A DNA stretch of 64,000 bases, taken from NCBI RefSeq assembly GCF_900109355.1, contig NZ_FOBF01000008.1, forward strand, positions 186,001-250,000, in the 5' to 3' direction. The DNA is from Nonomuraea pusilla. Its GTDB lineage: Bacteria > Actinomycetota > Actinomycetes > Streptosporangiales > Streptosporangiaceae. The notes under the pieces were generated by a model. The model was not told the origin of the DNA, did not search any database, and was given only the letters and a program-made list of their open reading frames with translations. Position 1 is the stretch's first letter. Each line of letters opens with the position of its first letter. The translations under genes and the position numbers were made by a program. Shown one piece after another: positions 54,355 through 63,292 of this stretch.

Positions 54355-54729
54355 CTAGGCGCTCTCCTCCCAGGAGGTGCGGGCGTCCAGGACCTCGGGG
54401 AGGTGGCGGCGGGACCAGGCGCAGGCCGCCTCCAGGGGTTCGAGGAGGCTGCGGCCCAGGTCGGTCAGGGTGTACTCGACGCGCGGCGGCACCTCCGGGT
54501 AGGCGGTGCGGGTGACGAGGCCGTCGCGTTCCATGGCGCGCAACGACTCGGTCAGGACCTTCGGCGTGATGCCGCGCAGCGGGACCTGCAACTCCGTGAA
54601 GCGCCTCGGACCCGACTCCAGACAGCGGATGATCTTCGCGGTCCACTTGTCGCCGACGCGGACGATGGGGGTGACGGGCGCGCATCCGGCGAACATGTCG
54701 GGATTGAGCGGCCCGGCCGTGGCGGTCAT
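54355..54729 (-). CDS. HxlR-family redox-type regulator
   Basis: The 124-residue winged-helix protein has the HxlR core (VGDKWTAKIIRCLESGPRRFTELQ, then ITPKVLTESLRAMERDGLV and YTLTDLG) and a conserved N-terminal cysteine, Cys16 (FAGC), as in the thiol sensors QorR, YodB and HypR. It is divergent from an NAD(P)-binding reductase gene that it probably represses. ATG 54729 is preceded by TAGCAT at 7 nt; that box overlaps the other candidate ATG at 54738, so the shorter start is preferred. Confidence 0.9.
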   Translation of the reverse strand: MTATAGPLNPDMFAGCAPVTPIVRVGDKWTAKIIRCLESGPRRFTELQVPLRGITPKVLTESLRAMERDGLVTRTAYPEVPPRVEYTLTDLGRSLLEPLEAACAWSRRHLPEVLDARTSWEESA

Positions 54730-54736
54730 GACCGCC

Positions 54737-54742
54737 ATGCTA
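54737..54742 (-). promoter_or_regulatory. -10 box of the HxlR gene (leaderless)
   Basis: TAGCAT on the minus strand with a 7-nt spacer to ATG 54729. Confidence 0.5.
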
Positions 54743-54836
54743 ACCGCGCCGCCTCTCCGCCCTCGTCGGCCGCCCTCCGCCGCCGTCGTCCCCCGTCCTC
54801 CGCCGTCGTGGGCGGCCGTCGCTATCGTTGCGGGAA

Positions 54837-54855
54837 GTGACGGGTCGCCCGTTAC
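54837..54855. promoter_or_regulatory. Candidate HxlR operator
   Basis: GTGACGGG-TCG-CCCGTTAC is an inverted repeat with one mismatch. It lies just after TATCGT (54823-54828), a plausible -10 of the divergent reductase gene, so bound repressor would cover the transcription start. Confidence 0.45.
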
Positions 54856-54910
54856 GGTCGCCGCGGCGGCCGGGAAGCAAGCCCGGCCGCGAGACGGGAG
54901 AGGACGGGCG

Positions 54911-55549
54911 ATGAGCAGGATCGTGGTGTTCGGGGCGGGCGGGCGCGCGGGCCGCCGGGTGGTGGCCGAGGCGGCCGGACGCGGGCACGAGGTGACCGCC
55001 GTCGTACGGTCGGCGGCCGCCCACCCCGGCCTGGCCGCGGGCGGGGTGCGGGTGGTCGAGGGCGACGTGACCGACGAGGGCAGCGTGGCCGCCGCCGCGC
55101 AGGGCCACGACGTGGCCGTGCAGACGACGGCGCGCATGGACGTGCCGTCGGAGGAGTTCTACGGCGCCGCGACGCGGGCGCTGATCGGCGGGCTGGCCGA
55201 GGCCGGGGTGCGCAGGCTCGTGGCGGTCGGCATCGGCACGCTGCTGGAGGTGTCCCCCGGCGTGCGGCTCCTCGACACGCCTGGCTTCCCCGCGGACGCC
55301 CGCGCCTTCTCCCTGGGCCACGCGGCCGAGCTGGACCTGCTCCGAGGCGCGGACGGCGACCTGGACTGGGTGGTGCTCGCCCCGCCGCCGGTGGTCCTGG
55401 ACGACGAGGCGCCGCGCACGGGGACGTACCGGATCGGTGACGGACGGGTGACCGAGGGGCCGTTCTCGTACGCGGACCTGGCGGTCGCGCTGGTCGACGA
55501 GGCGGAGCAACCGCGGCACCACCGCGTCCAGGTGTCGGTCTCGCCCTGA
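54911..55549 (+). CDS. NAD(P)H-binding SDR-a5-type reductase
   Basis: The 212-residue atypical SDR starts MSRIVVFGAGGRAGRRVV, with the GxxGxxG dinucleotide site, and continues VTAVVRS and VVEGDVTDEGSV. Proteins of this group act as quinone reductases or redox sensors. It is paired divergently with an HxlR regulator, as in QorR-qor systems. ATG 54911 has GGGAGAGGAC upstream. A strong terminator follows after repeats. Confidence 0.88.
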   Translation: MSRIVVFGAGGRAGRRVVAEAAGRGHEVTAVVRSAAAHPGLAAGGVRVVEGDVTDEGSVAAAAQGHDVAVQTTARMDVPSEEFYGAATRALIGGLAEAGVRRLVAVGIGTLLEVSPGVRLLDTPGFPADARAFSLGHAAELDLLRGADGDLDWVVLAPPPVVLDDEAPRTGTYRIGDGRVTEGPFSYADLAVALVDEAEQPRHHRVQVSVSP

Positions 55550-55589
55550 ACGGCTGGAGACACCGGCGGGGGCGCGAGGACGCCCGGCC

Positions 55590-55671
55590 GGGCCGGGACG
55601 GAAGCGGGGCACGACGGCGTCCGGGGCCGGGACGGAAGCGGCCACGACGGCGTCCGGGGCCGGGACGAGGG
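55590..55671. repeat. 33-34-bp tandem repeat, about 2.4 copies
   Basis: Units beginning GGGCCGGGACGGAAGCGG start at 55590 and 55624 with a partial copy at 55657. They lie after the reductase stop codon and just before the terminator. Confidence 0.75.
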
Positions 55672-55704
55672 CGGGCGCCCGGCCTGTGTCGGCCGGGCGC
55701 CCGC
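55671..55704. terminator. Strong bidirectional hairpin terminator
   Basis: A perfect 14-bp stem (GCGGGCGCCCGGCC and its complement) with loop TGTGTC between convergent genes. Confidence 0.85.
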
Positions 55705-55750
55705 CCTGCTGTGGCGCCCGCGTCGACGGGCGCCGGGTGTTCCGGTGTTC

Positions 55751-56239
55751 CTAGTGACGGCCGACGACCTTCACCCAGTCCTTGCCCTCGGAGGGGGCGA
55801 GGTACCTGCTGCCCTCGAACACGGCCCGCCAGGTGCCGGACGTGTACGCCGGGACCTTGGTGCGGAAGTAGCCGTTGCGGCTGGTCCGCACCGACTCGAC
55901 GTAGTCCCAGCCCCGGCTGCCGTCGGCCTGGAACAGGATCACGATCCGCTTCCAGCCGAGACGGTGCCAGCGCTCGCTGTCCTTGCAGTAGTCGGCGTGG
56001 TGCACCTCGACGAAACCGTTGATGTAGTCCTCGTCGCACTCCACGGACAGCTTGCCCTCAAGGGTGAGGCCCCTGCCGCGCCAGGCGGGCTCGGGTCCCG
56101 CGTCGAACTGAAGGCTGGTGTTACCGCCGACGAAGTCGGGGTCGGGCTCCGGGTCGGCCAGCGCGGGCGAGGCGGCGGTCGCCACCATCGTCGCGCCAAG
56201 GGCGGCCGCCGCCAGACCGGCGGCGAGACGTCGCTTCAT
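55751..56239 (-). CDS. Secreted Ig-like-domain protein (small)
   Basis: Unrecognised secreted protein of 162 residues with a signal peptide cut after ALA28. The mature part is one beta-rich domain with two cysteines and a C-terminal block WDYV...GYFRTKVP...SGTWRAVFEGSRYLAPS. The same pattern ends the next gene, so the two are likely paralogues. ATG 56239 has GGAAGGAAG upstream. The region 5' of it is AT-richer than average. Confidence 0.8.
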   Translation of the reverse strand: MKRRLAAGLAAAALGATMVATAASPALADPEPDPDFVGGNTSLQFDAGPEPAWRGRGLTLEGKLSVECDEDYINGFVEVHHADYCKDSERWHRLGWKRIVILFQADGSRGWDYVESVRTSRNGYFRTKVPAYTSGTWRAVFEGSRYLAPSEGKDWVKVVGRH

Positions 56240-56395
56240 GTGTGAACTTCCTTCCCCGTTCTGAGACGCGTTTCGCGACAAAACACGTCAAAGCCAATGA
56301 CGCGTAAGGGAAAGGAAAAGTTTGCGCAAAGAAGGTCACGGTTAGATAACGGCCGTGTCCGTCCGGGCTCCCGGTCCCGACCCGGGCGATCCCCG

Positions 56396-56417
56396 GCCCG
56401 CCCCGCGCGGGGCGGGC
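56396..56417 (-). terminator. Hairpin terminator
   Basis: GCCCGCCCC-GCGC-GGGGCGGGC, a perfect 9-bp stem, lies directly after the stop codon of the larger secreted protein gene. Confidence 0.7.
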
Positions 56418-56418
56418 G

Positions 56419-57531
56419 TCAGCGGCTGGCCTGGTGGATGCGGGAGACCTCCGCGGCGTAGTGGCCGGTGCCGGGGAAGCGGACGCGCCAGAACCCCGCG
56501 GGCCGGGCCCGCACCCGGCCGACGAACGCGCCCGCCGCGTCGGTGGTCGTCCGTCCGACGAGCTCCCAGTCGCTCTCGGCGGTACGCCGCCACAGCAGGT
56601 GGAGCCGCTGCTCGCCGAACGGCCCGTACGTGCCGAGCCCCTGCGGGTCCACCCTGGTGAGCGAGCCCCGCAGGCGCACCCCGCCCTGGACCTTCTCGGC
56701 CCGTACCGAGGTGAACTTGCTCTCCCGCCTGAGGTGGAAGGTGGCGTACTCGGTGACCTTGGCGTCCGTGCCGCGGACGGTGGCGGCGACCGTCCAGGTG
56801 CCGGCCGGGTAGAAGCGGTTCAGCCGCTTGTCCGGCAGGAACCGCCACGTCTCCCAGGCCTCGGCCGGGGCCGCCGCGATGCGGGCCGCCTGGCGGGGCA
56901 GGAGCTGCGCGGGGGCGCCGGTCCGGACGGGCGCCGGGGCGGAGGTCGTCCCGGGAGCCGGAGCGGGCGTCCCGGTGGCGGGCCTGGGTGGCGTCGGCCC
57001 GGGTGGCGCGGGAACCGGTGGTGCGGGGGGCGGCGGGGCGTCCTCCACGGGCGGCTTCGAGCTGAGCACCGGCCCCGGCGGCGGGCCCGGCTCCACCGTG
57101 ACGGTGACGCCGTTCCTCCCCTGCGCGCCCCTGGCGACCACGTCGATCACCAGGCTGACGGAGTCCTTCGGGCCCACCACGGGCTCGGCGGGACGTACGG
57201 AGATCGAGCGGACGGCGGGCCCGAGGCCGGGCTCCTTCACCGCGGCCTGCGGGAACCCGTGCTCACGCCCGGGCAGCGCCATCGCCGCGGGCACGGCTCC
57301 CAGCGCAGGCACGGCCCCCGGCGCAGGCACGGCTCCCAGCGCAGGCAGGGTGCCCGGGAGCCGCGCGGCGCCCGGCGCGGATGCGGCGAGCGGCATGGAC
57401 GCCGGAACGGGCGCAGCCGCCATCGGCGCGGGGGCGGCCCCCGGCGTGGAGGCGGGGGCCGGCGTCGCCGCCGTCGCGGGCGCCGTGAGCGAGCCGGCCG
57501 CGAGCGAGACGAGAAGGAGGCTTCTGGTCAT
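56419..57531 (-). CDS. Secreted Ala/Pro-rich Ig-like-domain protein (large)
   Basis: A 370-residue exported protein with a signal peptide (cut near residue 21), an Ala/Pro-rich stretch with repeated PALGAVPAPGAVPA units (about 25-85), a first beta domain (VRSISVRPAEPVVGPKDSVSL), a second proline-rich linker, and a C-terminal beta domain ending WELVGRTTT...GFWRVRFPGTGHYAA. That last block aligns with the neighbouring small secreted protein. Function unknown; cell-wall association is plausible. ATG 57531 has TAGCGT 7 nt ahead and no ribosome site. Confidence 0.78.
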   Translation of the reverse strand: MTRSLLLVSLAAGSLTAPATAATPAPASTPGAAPAPMAAAPVPASMPLAASAPGAARLPGTLPALGAVPAPGAVPALGAVPAAMALPGREHGFPQAAVKEPGLGPAVRSISVRPAEPVVGPKDSVSLVIDVVARGAQGRNGVTVTVEPGPPPGPVLSSKPPVEDAPPPPAPPVPAPPGPTPPRPATGTPAPAPGTTSAPAPVRTGAPAQLLPRQAARIAAAPAEAWETWRFLPDKRLNRFYPAGTWTVAATVRGTDAKVTEYATFHLRRESKFTSVRAEKVQGGVRLRGSLTRVDPQGLGTYGPFGEQRLHLLWRRTAESDWELVGRTTTDAAGAFVGRVRARPAGFWRVRFPGTGHYAAEVSRIHQASR

Positions 57532-57538
57532 GATCGAG

Positions 57539-57544
57539 ACGCTA
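57539..57544 (-). promoter_or_regulatory. -10 box of the large secreted protein gene (leaderless)
   Basis: TAGCGT on the minus strand with a 7-nt spacer to ATG 57531. Confidence 0.5.
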
Positions 57545-57696
57545 GGAACCGGCCGGTCATGGCGGTCTCCCCGACACGCGCCCCGATGGCAAAACCGCCG
57601 TCAGCGCCCGCCCTGCACCCGGCCCCGCACCCCGCCCCGCGCTTCCCGCGGCTCCCGGGTCGCGTCCCCCGGCCCCATGCCACGCTTCCTCGCCGG

Positions 57697-57714
57697 AGGC
57701 CGGGCGTCCGGCCT
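57697..57714 (-). terminator. Hairpin after the acyl-CoA synthetase gene
   Basis: AGGCCGG-GCGT-CCGGCCT, a perfect 7-bp stem, about 20 bp past the stop codon. Confidence 0.5.
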
Positions 57715-57732
57715 GGACCCGACCCCCGGCGG

Positions 57733-59574
57733 TCAGGTGGCGTCGCCGTAGAGGGCTTCGATGGTCGTGGCGTACCTGGCGTGGATGACGCGGCGCTTCA
57801 GTTTGAGGCTCGGGGTCAGTTCCTCCGTCTCGGCCGTCCACTCGGCGCCGAGCAGCGCCCACCGTTTGACCTGCTGGACGCGGGCGAGCCTGGCGTTGGC
57901 GGCCTCGACGGCCGCCTCGACCTCCTTGAGCACCTCGGGGTGTCCGGCGAGTTCGGCGAGCGAGGCGAACGCGATGCCCCTGGCCCGCGCCCAGCCGGGC
58001 GCCACGTCGGCGTCCAGGGTGAGGACGGCCACCGGGTAGGGCCGGTTGTCGCCGTAGGCGAGGGCCTGGCCGATGAGGACGTGCTCCTTGAGCCGGTTCT
58101 CGATCTCGGCCGGGGAGATGTTCTCGCCGCCGGAGGTGATGATGAGCTCCTTCTTGCGGTCGATGACGCGGTAGAAGCCGTCGGCGTCGACGGTGCCGAT
58201 GTCGCCGGTGTGCAGCCAGCCGTCGGCGTCGACCAGGCCGGCGGTGGCGTCGGGGGCGTTGAGGTAGCCGCGGGTGTTGAGCGGGCTGCGGGTGAGGATC
58301 TCGCCGTCCTCGGCGATGCGCACCTCGACGCCGGGTTCGGCCCTGCCGACGGTGCCGAGCCGGTAGCAGTCGGGGGCGTTGCCGGTGAACGCGCCGGTGG
58401 TCTCGGTCATGCCGTACACGTCGATGACCTTCAGTCCGAGGCCTGCGTAGAAGCGCTGCACCTCGGCGGGGAGCGGCGCGGCGCCGGTGGCGGTCCACTC
58501 GGCGCGATCGAAGCCGATCATGCCGCGGATCACGGACAGCAGCCCGGCGTCGGCCTCCTGGTACGCCGCCTCGATCTCGGGGGTGAGGGCGCCGCCGAAC
58601 TGGCACGCCTCGACGTACGCGACGCCGGCGGCCATGGCGCGCCGGACGGCGGCCTGCCGCTCCTCCGGCTGGGTGGCGAGCACGGCCTGCAGGCGGGCCA
58701 TCATCTTCTCCCACACGCGCGGCACCCCGAAGAACAGCATGGGCCTGACCTGGCCGAGCGCGGCGCCGAGGCCGGCCAGGTCGGTGCAGAAGGAGACGTG
58801 GGACGCCTTGACGAGCGGCAGGTAGAGGCTGAGCACCCGCTCGGCGATGTGCGCGTACGTCAGGTACGAGATCTGCGTGCCACGCTCGGGCAGGCGGGTG
58901 ACCCGGTCGGTGGCGGCGACCTCGTACAGCACGTTGGCGTGGGTGAGCGGGACGCCTTTCGGCCTGCCGGTGGTGCCGGAGGTGTAGAGGACGGTGACGA
59001 CGTCGTCGGCGGTGACGGCCCGCCAGCGGGCCTCGACGGGGGCCGGGTCCTCGGCGAGCCGGGCCCGGCCGAGGTCGAGGAGGTCCTGCCAGGACAGGAA
59101 GCGTTCGTCGTCGGGGGCGCCCTCCAGCATGACGACTTTGCGCAGGCCGTCGAGGCGGTCGAGCGCGGGACGCCAGCGGGCGAGGTCTGCGGGGCCGCCG
59201 AGCACGGCGTACCTGGCGCCGACGTCGGCGGCGACGTAGGCGATCTGGTCGGGGGCGAACGTGGCGTACACGGTGCAGCCGACGCCGCCCGCGTGCACGG
59301 CGCCGAGGTCGGCCAGGACGTGCTCGCTGCGGTTGACCATCATGAGGGCGACGGCGTCGCCGGGTTCGAGCCCGAGCGCGGCGAACCCGGCGGCGATCTC
59401 CAGCACCCGCTGCCGCGCCTCGGCGTAGGTGAGGGTGGCCCAGCCGTCGCCCTGGGGGTCGGAGTAGGCGGGGGCGTCGGGGTGCCGCTCGGCGGTGCGT
59501 CTGAGCTGCTCGCAGACGGTCAGGCCGGCGATCTCGCGTTCGATCTCGGCCCGGATCTCCAGGACGTCGGTCAT
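57733..59574 (-). CDS. Long-chain acyl-CoA synthetase (AMP-forming, FadD15-like)
   Basis: Activates fatty acids to acyl-CoA via acyl-AMP. The 613 residues carry the P-loop YTSGTTGRPKG at 197-207, the core motif VYGMTETTG, the hinge region DGWLHTGDIG...YRVIDRKKELI with its aspartate, and the C-terminal catalytic lysine in SLKLKRR. Length and start match FadD15-type enzymes. ATG 59574 has GGAAGGCGGG upstream. It is divergent from the POT transporter gene. Confidence 0.94.
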   Translation of the reverse strand: MTDVLEIRAEIEREIAGLTVCEQLRRTAERHPDAPAYSDPQGDGWATLTYAEARQRVLEIAAGFAALGLEPGDAVALMMVNRSEHVLADLGAVHAGGVGCTVYATFAPDQIAYVAADVGARYAVLGGPADLARWRPALDRLDGLRKVVMLEGAPDDERFLSWQDLLDLGRARLAEDPAPVEARWRAVTADDVVTVLYTSGTTGRPKGVPLTHANVLYEVAATDRVTRLPERGTQISYLTYAHIAERVLSLYLPLVKASHVSFCTDLAGLGAALGQVRPMLFFGVPRVWEKMMARLQAVLATQPEERQAAVRRAMAAGVAYVEACQFGGALTPEIEAAYQEADAGLLSVIRGMIGFDRAEWTATGAAPLPAEVQRFYAGLGLKVIDVYGMTETTGAFTGNAPDCYRLGTVGRAEPGVEVRIAEDGEILTRSPLNTRGYLNAPDATAGLVDADGWLHTGDIGTVDADGFYRVIDRKKELIITSGGENISPAEIENRLKEHVLIGQALAYGDNRPYPVAVLTLDADVAPGWARARGIAFASLAELAGHPEVLKEVEAAVEAANARLARVQQVKRWALLGAEWTAETEELTPSLKLKRRVIHARYATTIEALYGDAT

Positions 59575-59685
59575 GGCACCCGCCTTCCCCGTCAGTGTTC
59601 ACTTGCCGGGCAGGCATGCATCGCACCACACGGTCCGGGTAGCGGCAAGACCCAAAGCACGCAGGTCCGGGTTTCGGGGGGCGGG

Positions 59686-61164
59686 ATGCGCAGCGGCGAG
59701 AGGACCTTCTTCGGGCATCCGTGGGGGCTGGCGACACTGTTCGGCACGGAGCTGTGGGAGCGGTTCAGCTGGTACGGCCTGCGCGCCATCCTGGCCACGT
59801 TCCTGATCGCGTCGCCGGCCAACAAGGGCCTCGGCATGACGCAGGAGACGGCGCAGGCGGTGGTCGGGGTGTACGGCGCCCTCATCTACCTGGTGGCGCT
59901 GCCGGGCGGCTGGGTCGCCGACCGCATCCTCGGGGCACGCAGGTCGGTGCTGTGGGGCGGGTTCGTCATCATGTGCGGGCACATCAGCATGGCGATCCCG
60001 GTGTCGACGCCGGCGTTCGTGTGGCTGGGGCTGCTGCTCATCATCATGGGCACCGGCCTGCTCAAGCCGAACATCTCGGTCATGGTGGGACGGCTCTACC
60101 CGGAGGAGGACGACGCCCGCAGGGATGCCGGCTTCTCGCTGTTCTACCTGGGCATCAACCTGGGCGCGTTCATCGCGCCGATCGTGGTGGGCTGGCTGGC
60201 CGATGGCGACCGCTGGCATCTGGGCTTCAGCGCGGCGGCCGTCGGCATGGCGCTGGGCCTCGCGCAGTACCTCTGGGGCGGCAGGAACCTCAGCGGCGTC
60301 GGCGAGCGGCCGGGCGTGCTGCTGTCGCCGCGCGAGCGCAGGCGGTTCGGCGGCGTCGCGGCGGGCGCGGCGCTGGCGGTGGCGGCGGCGCTGGGCCTGT
60401 GGGCGGCCAGCGGGACGCTGACGGTGAGCCGGCTGACGCTGGCGATCACGGTGGTCATCCTCGTCGTGCCGGTCGCGTACTTCGCCTACATCATGCTCGG
60501 CAGCCATGATCTGACCGAGGACGAGCGGATCCGGATGAAGGCCTACATCTGGCTGTTCGTCGCCGCCGCGATCTTCTGGATGATCTACGACCTGGCGCCG
60601 AGCAAGCTGCTGTTCTTCGCCGAGAACAACACGCGGCTGTCGCTGTTCGGGGTCCCGATCCACGCGGCCACCACGCAGGCGTTCAACCCGCTGTTCATCA
60701 TGATCTTCGTGCCGGTGTTCGCGGCGCTGTGGATGAAGCTGGGCAACCGGGTCAGCACGCCGCAGAAGTTCGGGTTCGCACTGGTCATGGTCGGGCTCAG
60801 CTTCGTGATCATGGCGGTGGCCGCGCGGCTGGCCGAGGGCGGCAAGGTGTCGGTGTGGTGGCTCGTGCTCGTGTACCTCGTCCAGGTGTTCGGCGAGCTG
60901 TCGCTCAGCCCGGTGGGGCTGTCGGTCACGACCAAGCTGGCCCCCGAGGCGTTCAAGGGGCAGATGCTCGGCGTGTGGTTCATCGCGGTGTCGGTGGGCG
61001 ACGCGGTGGGCGGGCAGACCGGGCGGCTCACCCGCGTGCTGTCGGAGCCGATGTACTATCTGGTGCTCGCCGTCATGGCCGTGGCGGCGGGGGTGGCGCT
61101 CTTCCTGTTCACCCGCAGGCTGAGGGAGATGATGGCCGAGCACCATGAGGCCGCGATCCGGTAG
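59686..61164 (+). CDS. POT/PTR-family proton-dependent peptide transporter
   Basis: Imports di- and tripeptides with protons. The 492-residue MFS protein shows the POT signature ELWERFSWYG (ExxERFxYYG type) near residue 22 and about 12-14 membrane spans, including GTGLLKPNISVMVG and FYLGINLGAF, both POT hallmarks. The frame stays open for 3 kb upstream, so the start was set from the family and GGGGGGCGGG just before ATG 59686. The TRIC gene follows 11 bp later, probably in the same transcript. Confidence 0.94.
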   Translation: MRSGERTFFGHPWGLATLFGTELWERFSWYGLRAILATFLIASPANKGLGMTQETAQAVVGVYGALIYLVALPGGWVADRILGARRSVLWGGFVIMCGHISMAIPVSTPAFVWLGLLLIIMGTGLLKPNISVMVGRLYPEEDDARRDAGFSLFYLGINLGAFIAPIVVGWLADGDRWHLGFSAAAVGMALGLAQYLWGGRNLSGVGERPGVLLSPRERRRFGGVAAGAALAVAAALGLWAASGTLTVSRLTLAITVVILVVPVAYFAYIMLGSHDLTEDERIRMKAYIWLFVAAAIFWMIYDLAPSKLLFFAENNTRLSLFGVPIHAATTQAFNPLFIMIFVPVFAALWMKLGNRVSTPQKFGFALVMVGLSFVIMAVAARLAEGGKVSVWWLVLVYLVQVFGELSLSPVGLSVTTKLAPEAFKGQMLGVWFIAVSVGDAVGGQTGRLTRVLSEPMYYLVLAVMAVAAGVALFLFTRRLREMMAEHHEAAIR

Positions 61165-61175
61165 AAATTCCCATC

Positions 61176-61784
61176 GTGTCTGAAATCCTCGACCTCGTCG
61201 GCATCTTCGTCTTCGCACTCTCCGGCGCGCTCATGGGCGTGCGGAAGCGACTCGACATGGTCGGCATGGCGGTGCTCGCCGAGATGACCGCCCTCGGCGG
61301 CGGCCTGGCCCGCGACCTCATCCTCAACGTCCGCCCGGCCGCGTTCCAGAGCGTCGGGTACGTGCTCGTCCCGGTGGCCGCCACCGTGATCGTCTTCTTC
61401 TGGCACCCGCACGTGGCCAGGGTGATGCCCGCGATCCTCGTGCTCGACGCGGCGGGTCTCGGCCTGTTCTGCGCCGTCGGCACGGAGAAGGCCATGGTGT
61501 ACGGGCTGAGCCCGCTGCACGCTGCCCTGCTCGGGGTGACCACCGCCGTCGGCGGCGGCATGATCCGCGACGTGCTCGCCGGCGAGATCCCCACCCTGCT
61601 GTACGACCGCCAGCTCTACGCCGTGCCCGCCATGCTGGGCTCGGCGGTGATGGCGGGGCTGTCGTGGGCGGGGTGGCACGGCTGGCCGGCGACGCTGGCG
61701 GCCGCGGTGCTGGCGTTCGGGCTGCGGCTGGCCGCCATGCGGCGCAACTGGCGCGCCCCGCTGGCGAGGGGCCTCGGCGACTGA
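61176..61784 (+). CDS. Trimeric intracellular cation (TRIC)/UPF0126 channel
   Basis: The 202-residue membrane protein has two TRIC repeats, each with the glycine-rich ion-path motif: ALGGGLARDLIL near 40-52 and AVGGGMIRDVLAGEIP near 126-142. About seven spans are expected. Prokaryotic TRIC proteins are potassium-permeable homotrimers; physiological role unclear. GTG 61176 lacks a clear ribosome site but is 11 bp after the transporter stop. Confidence 0.9.
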   Translation: MSEILDLVGIFVFALSGALMGVRKRLDMVGMAVLAEMTALGGGLARDLILNVRPAAFQSVGYVLVPVAATVIVFFWHPHVARVMPAILVLDAAGLGLFCAVGTEKAMVYGLSPLHAALLGVTTAVGGGMIRDVLAGEIPTLLYDRQLYAVPAMLGSAVMAGLSWAGWHGWPATLAAAVLAFGLRLAAMRRNWRAPLARGLGD

Positions 61785-61798
61785 CCGCCGCCCCGCGC

Positions 61799-63229
61799 TC
61801 ACACCATAGGGATGACGTCGTCGAAGGGACGGCGGTCGCCCGCCGGGCCCCGGGCGCGGGCGGCGGCGACGCGGGCGACCGCCTCCCGCAGCACCTGCGG
61901 CGGCTGGGTGAACGGCAGGCGCACGTAGCCCTCCAGCGTCCCCTCCAGGCCGAACCACGGGCCGGGGGCCAGCCGCACGCCGTGCGTGGCGGCGGCCTCG
62001 GCCAGGGCGCCGGCGGGCACGCCGTCGAGCCGTACCCACAGGGTGCCGCCGCCGCGCGGGACGGCGAACGTCCACGCGGGCAGCTGCTCCCCGAGCGCCG
62101 TCACGAGCGCGTCGCGTGAGGCGCGCAGCGCCCGGCGGCGCTCGGCCCTGGTCTCCTCCAGCCGGTCGAACAGGCGGGCCACGACGAGCTGCTCCAGCAC
62201 GGGGCTCGCGATGTCCACGGCCGACCTGTACGCGGCCAGGCGCCGGACCAGCGCGGCCGTGGCCCGGATCCAGCCGATGCGCAGCCCGCCCCACCACAGC
62301 TTGGACGCCGACCCGATGGTGACGACCCGGCTGTCGGTGTCGAAGGCGGCCATGGGCGCGGTGCGCGGCACGTCGTCGAGGGCCAGCTCGGCCCACGCCT
62401 CGTCCACCAGCACCATCGTCCCGTAGCGGCGGGCCGCGCCGGTCACGGCGGCGCGGGTGGCGTCGTCCATGAGGGCGCCCGTGGGGTTCTGGAAGTCGGG
62501 CATCAGGTACGCGAGCCTGGCCCCCGACTGGCGCATGGCGCCGGCCAGCAGGTCGGGCTCCCAGCCGTCGGACGAGATGCCGACGGGGACGATCCTCGCG
62601 CCGCGCTGCCTGGCCACGTCGATGGCGTGCGGGTACGTCGGCGACTCGATCAGCACGGCGTCGCCGGGCGCGACGAGCAGGGCGAGGACGAGCTGGATGG
62701 CGTGCTGGGAACCGGTGGTGACGAGGATCTGCTCGGGCCGGGTGGCGACGCCGCGCGCGGTGTAGTACGCGGCGATCCGCTCCCTGAGCACGGGCAGGCC
62801 GACGGGGTCGTAGCCGACGCCCATGCCGTACCTGGGGAGGTCCTCGACGGCCTGGGCCATGGCGGTGAGCAGCGCGGACGGCGCGGGCGGGGCGGCGCAG
62901 TGGAGCTGCACGAGGCCGTCGCCGTCGCTGCCCAGCCAGGGGTTGTCGCCGGTGGTGGCGGGGTCGGGCAGGGCGGTCCAGCTGCCGGAGCCCTGCCTGC
63001 TCTCCAGGTAGCCGCGTTCGCGCAGCAGGTCGTAGGCGGCGGTGACGGTGGTGCGGCTCACCTTGAGCGCCTCGGCGAGGTGGCGTTCCGCGGGCATGCG
63101 GACGCGTACGGGGATCTGGCCGTCGAGGACGCGGGCGCGTACGGCGTCGGCGAGCGCGCGGTAGTAGGGGCGGGCGGCGGGATCGACGTCGGCGAGCCTC
63201 GCCACCTGCAGTGCCGACAGATGCCTCAT
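61799..63229 (-). CDS. MocR-type regulator (GntR helix-turn-helix plus aminotransferase-like domain)
   Basis: The 476-residue protein has a GntR winged helix (about 15-85, RVRMPAERHLAEALKVSRTTVTAAYDLL) and a class-I aminotransferase fold with PDFQNPTGALMD, VDEAWAEL and the PLP lysine in IGSASKLWWGG. MocR proteins sense PLP or related ligands. It is divergent from a YczE-type membrane protein gene, a pairing well known in Gram-positives (ycxD-yczE). ATG 63229 is chosen over the longer frame to 63280, which would run into the shared 63-bp promoter gap. Confidence 0.93.
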   Translation of the reverse strand: MRHLSALQVARLADVDPAARPYYRALADAVRARVLDGQIPVRVRMPAERHLAEALKVSRTTVTAAYDLLRERGYLESRQGSGSWTALPDPATTGDNPWLGSDGDGLVQLHCAAPPAPSALLTAMAQAVEDLPRYGMGVGYDPVGLPVLRERIAAYYTARGVATRPEQILVTTGSQHAIQLVLALLVAPGDAVLIESPTYPHAIDVARQRGARIVPVGISSDGWEPDLLAGAMRQSGARLAYLMPDFQNPTGALMDDATRAAVTGAARRYGTMVLVDEAWAELALDDVPRTAPMAAFDTDSRVVTIGSASKLWWGGLRIGWIRATAALVRRLAAYRSAVDIASPVLEQLVVARLFDRLEETRAERRRALRASRDALVTALGEQLPAWTFAVPRGGGTLWVRLDGVPAGALAEAAATHGVRLAPGPWFGLEGTLEGYVRLPFTQPPQVLREAVARVAAARARGPAGDRRPFDDVIPMV

Positions 63230-63292
63230 AAGGCCATTTTTCGTGATTGGCTCTGTTGAGGCAACCAGGAACCCTGCCATCGTGGGACCACT

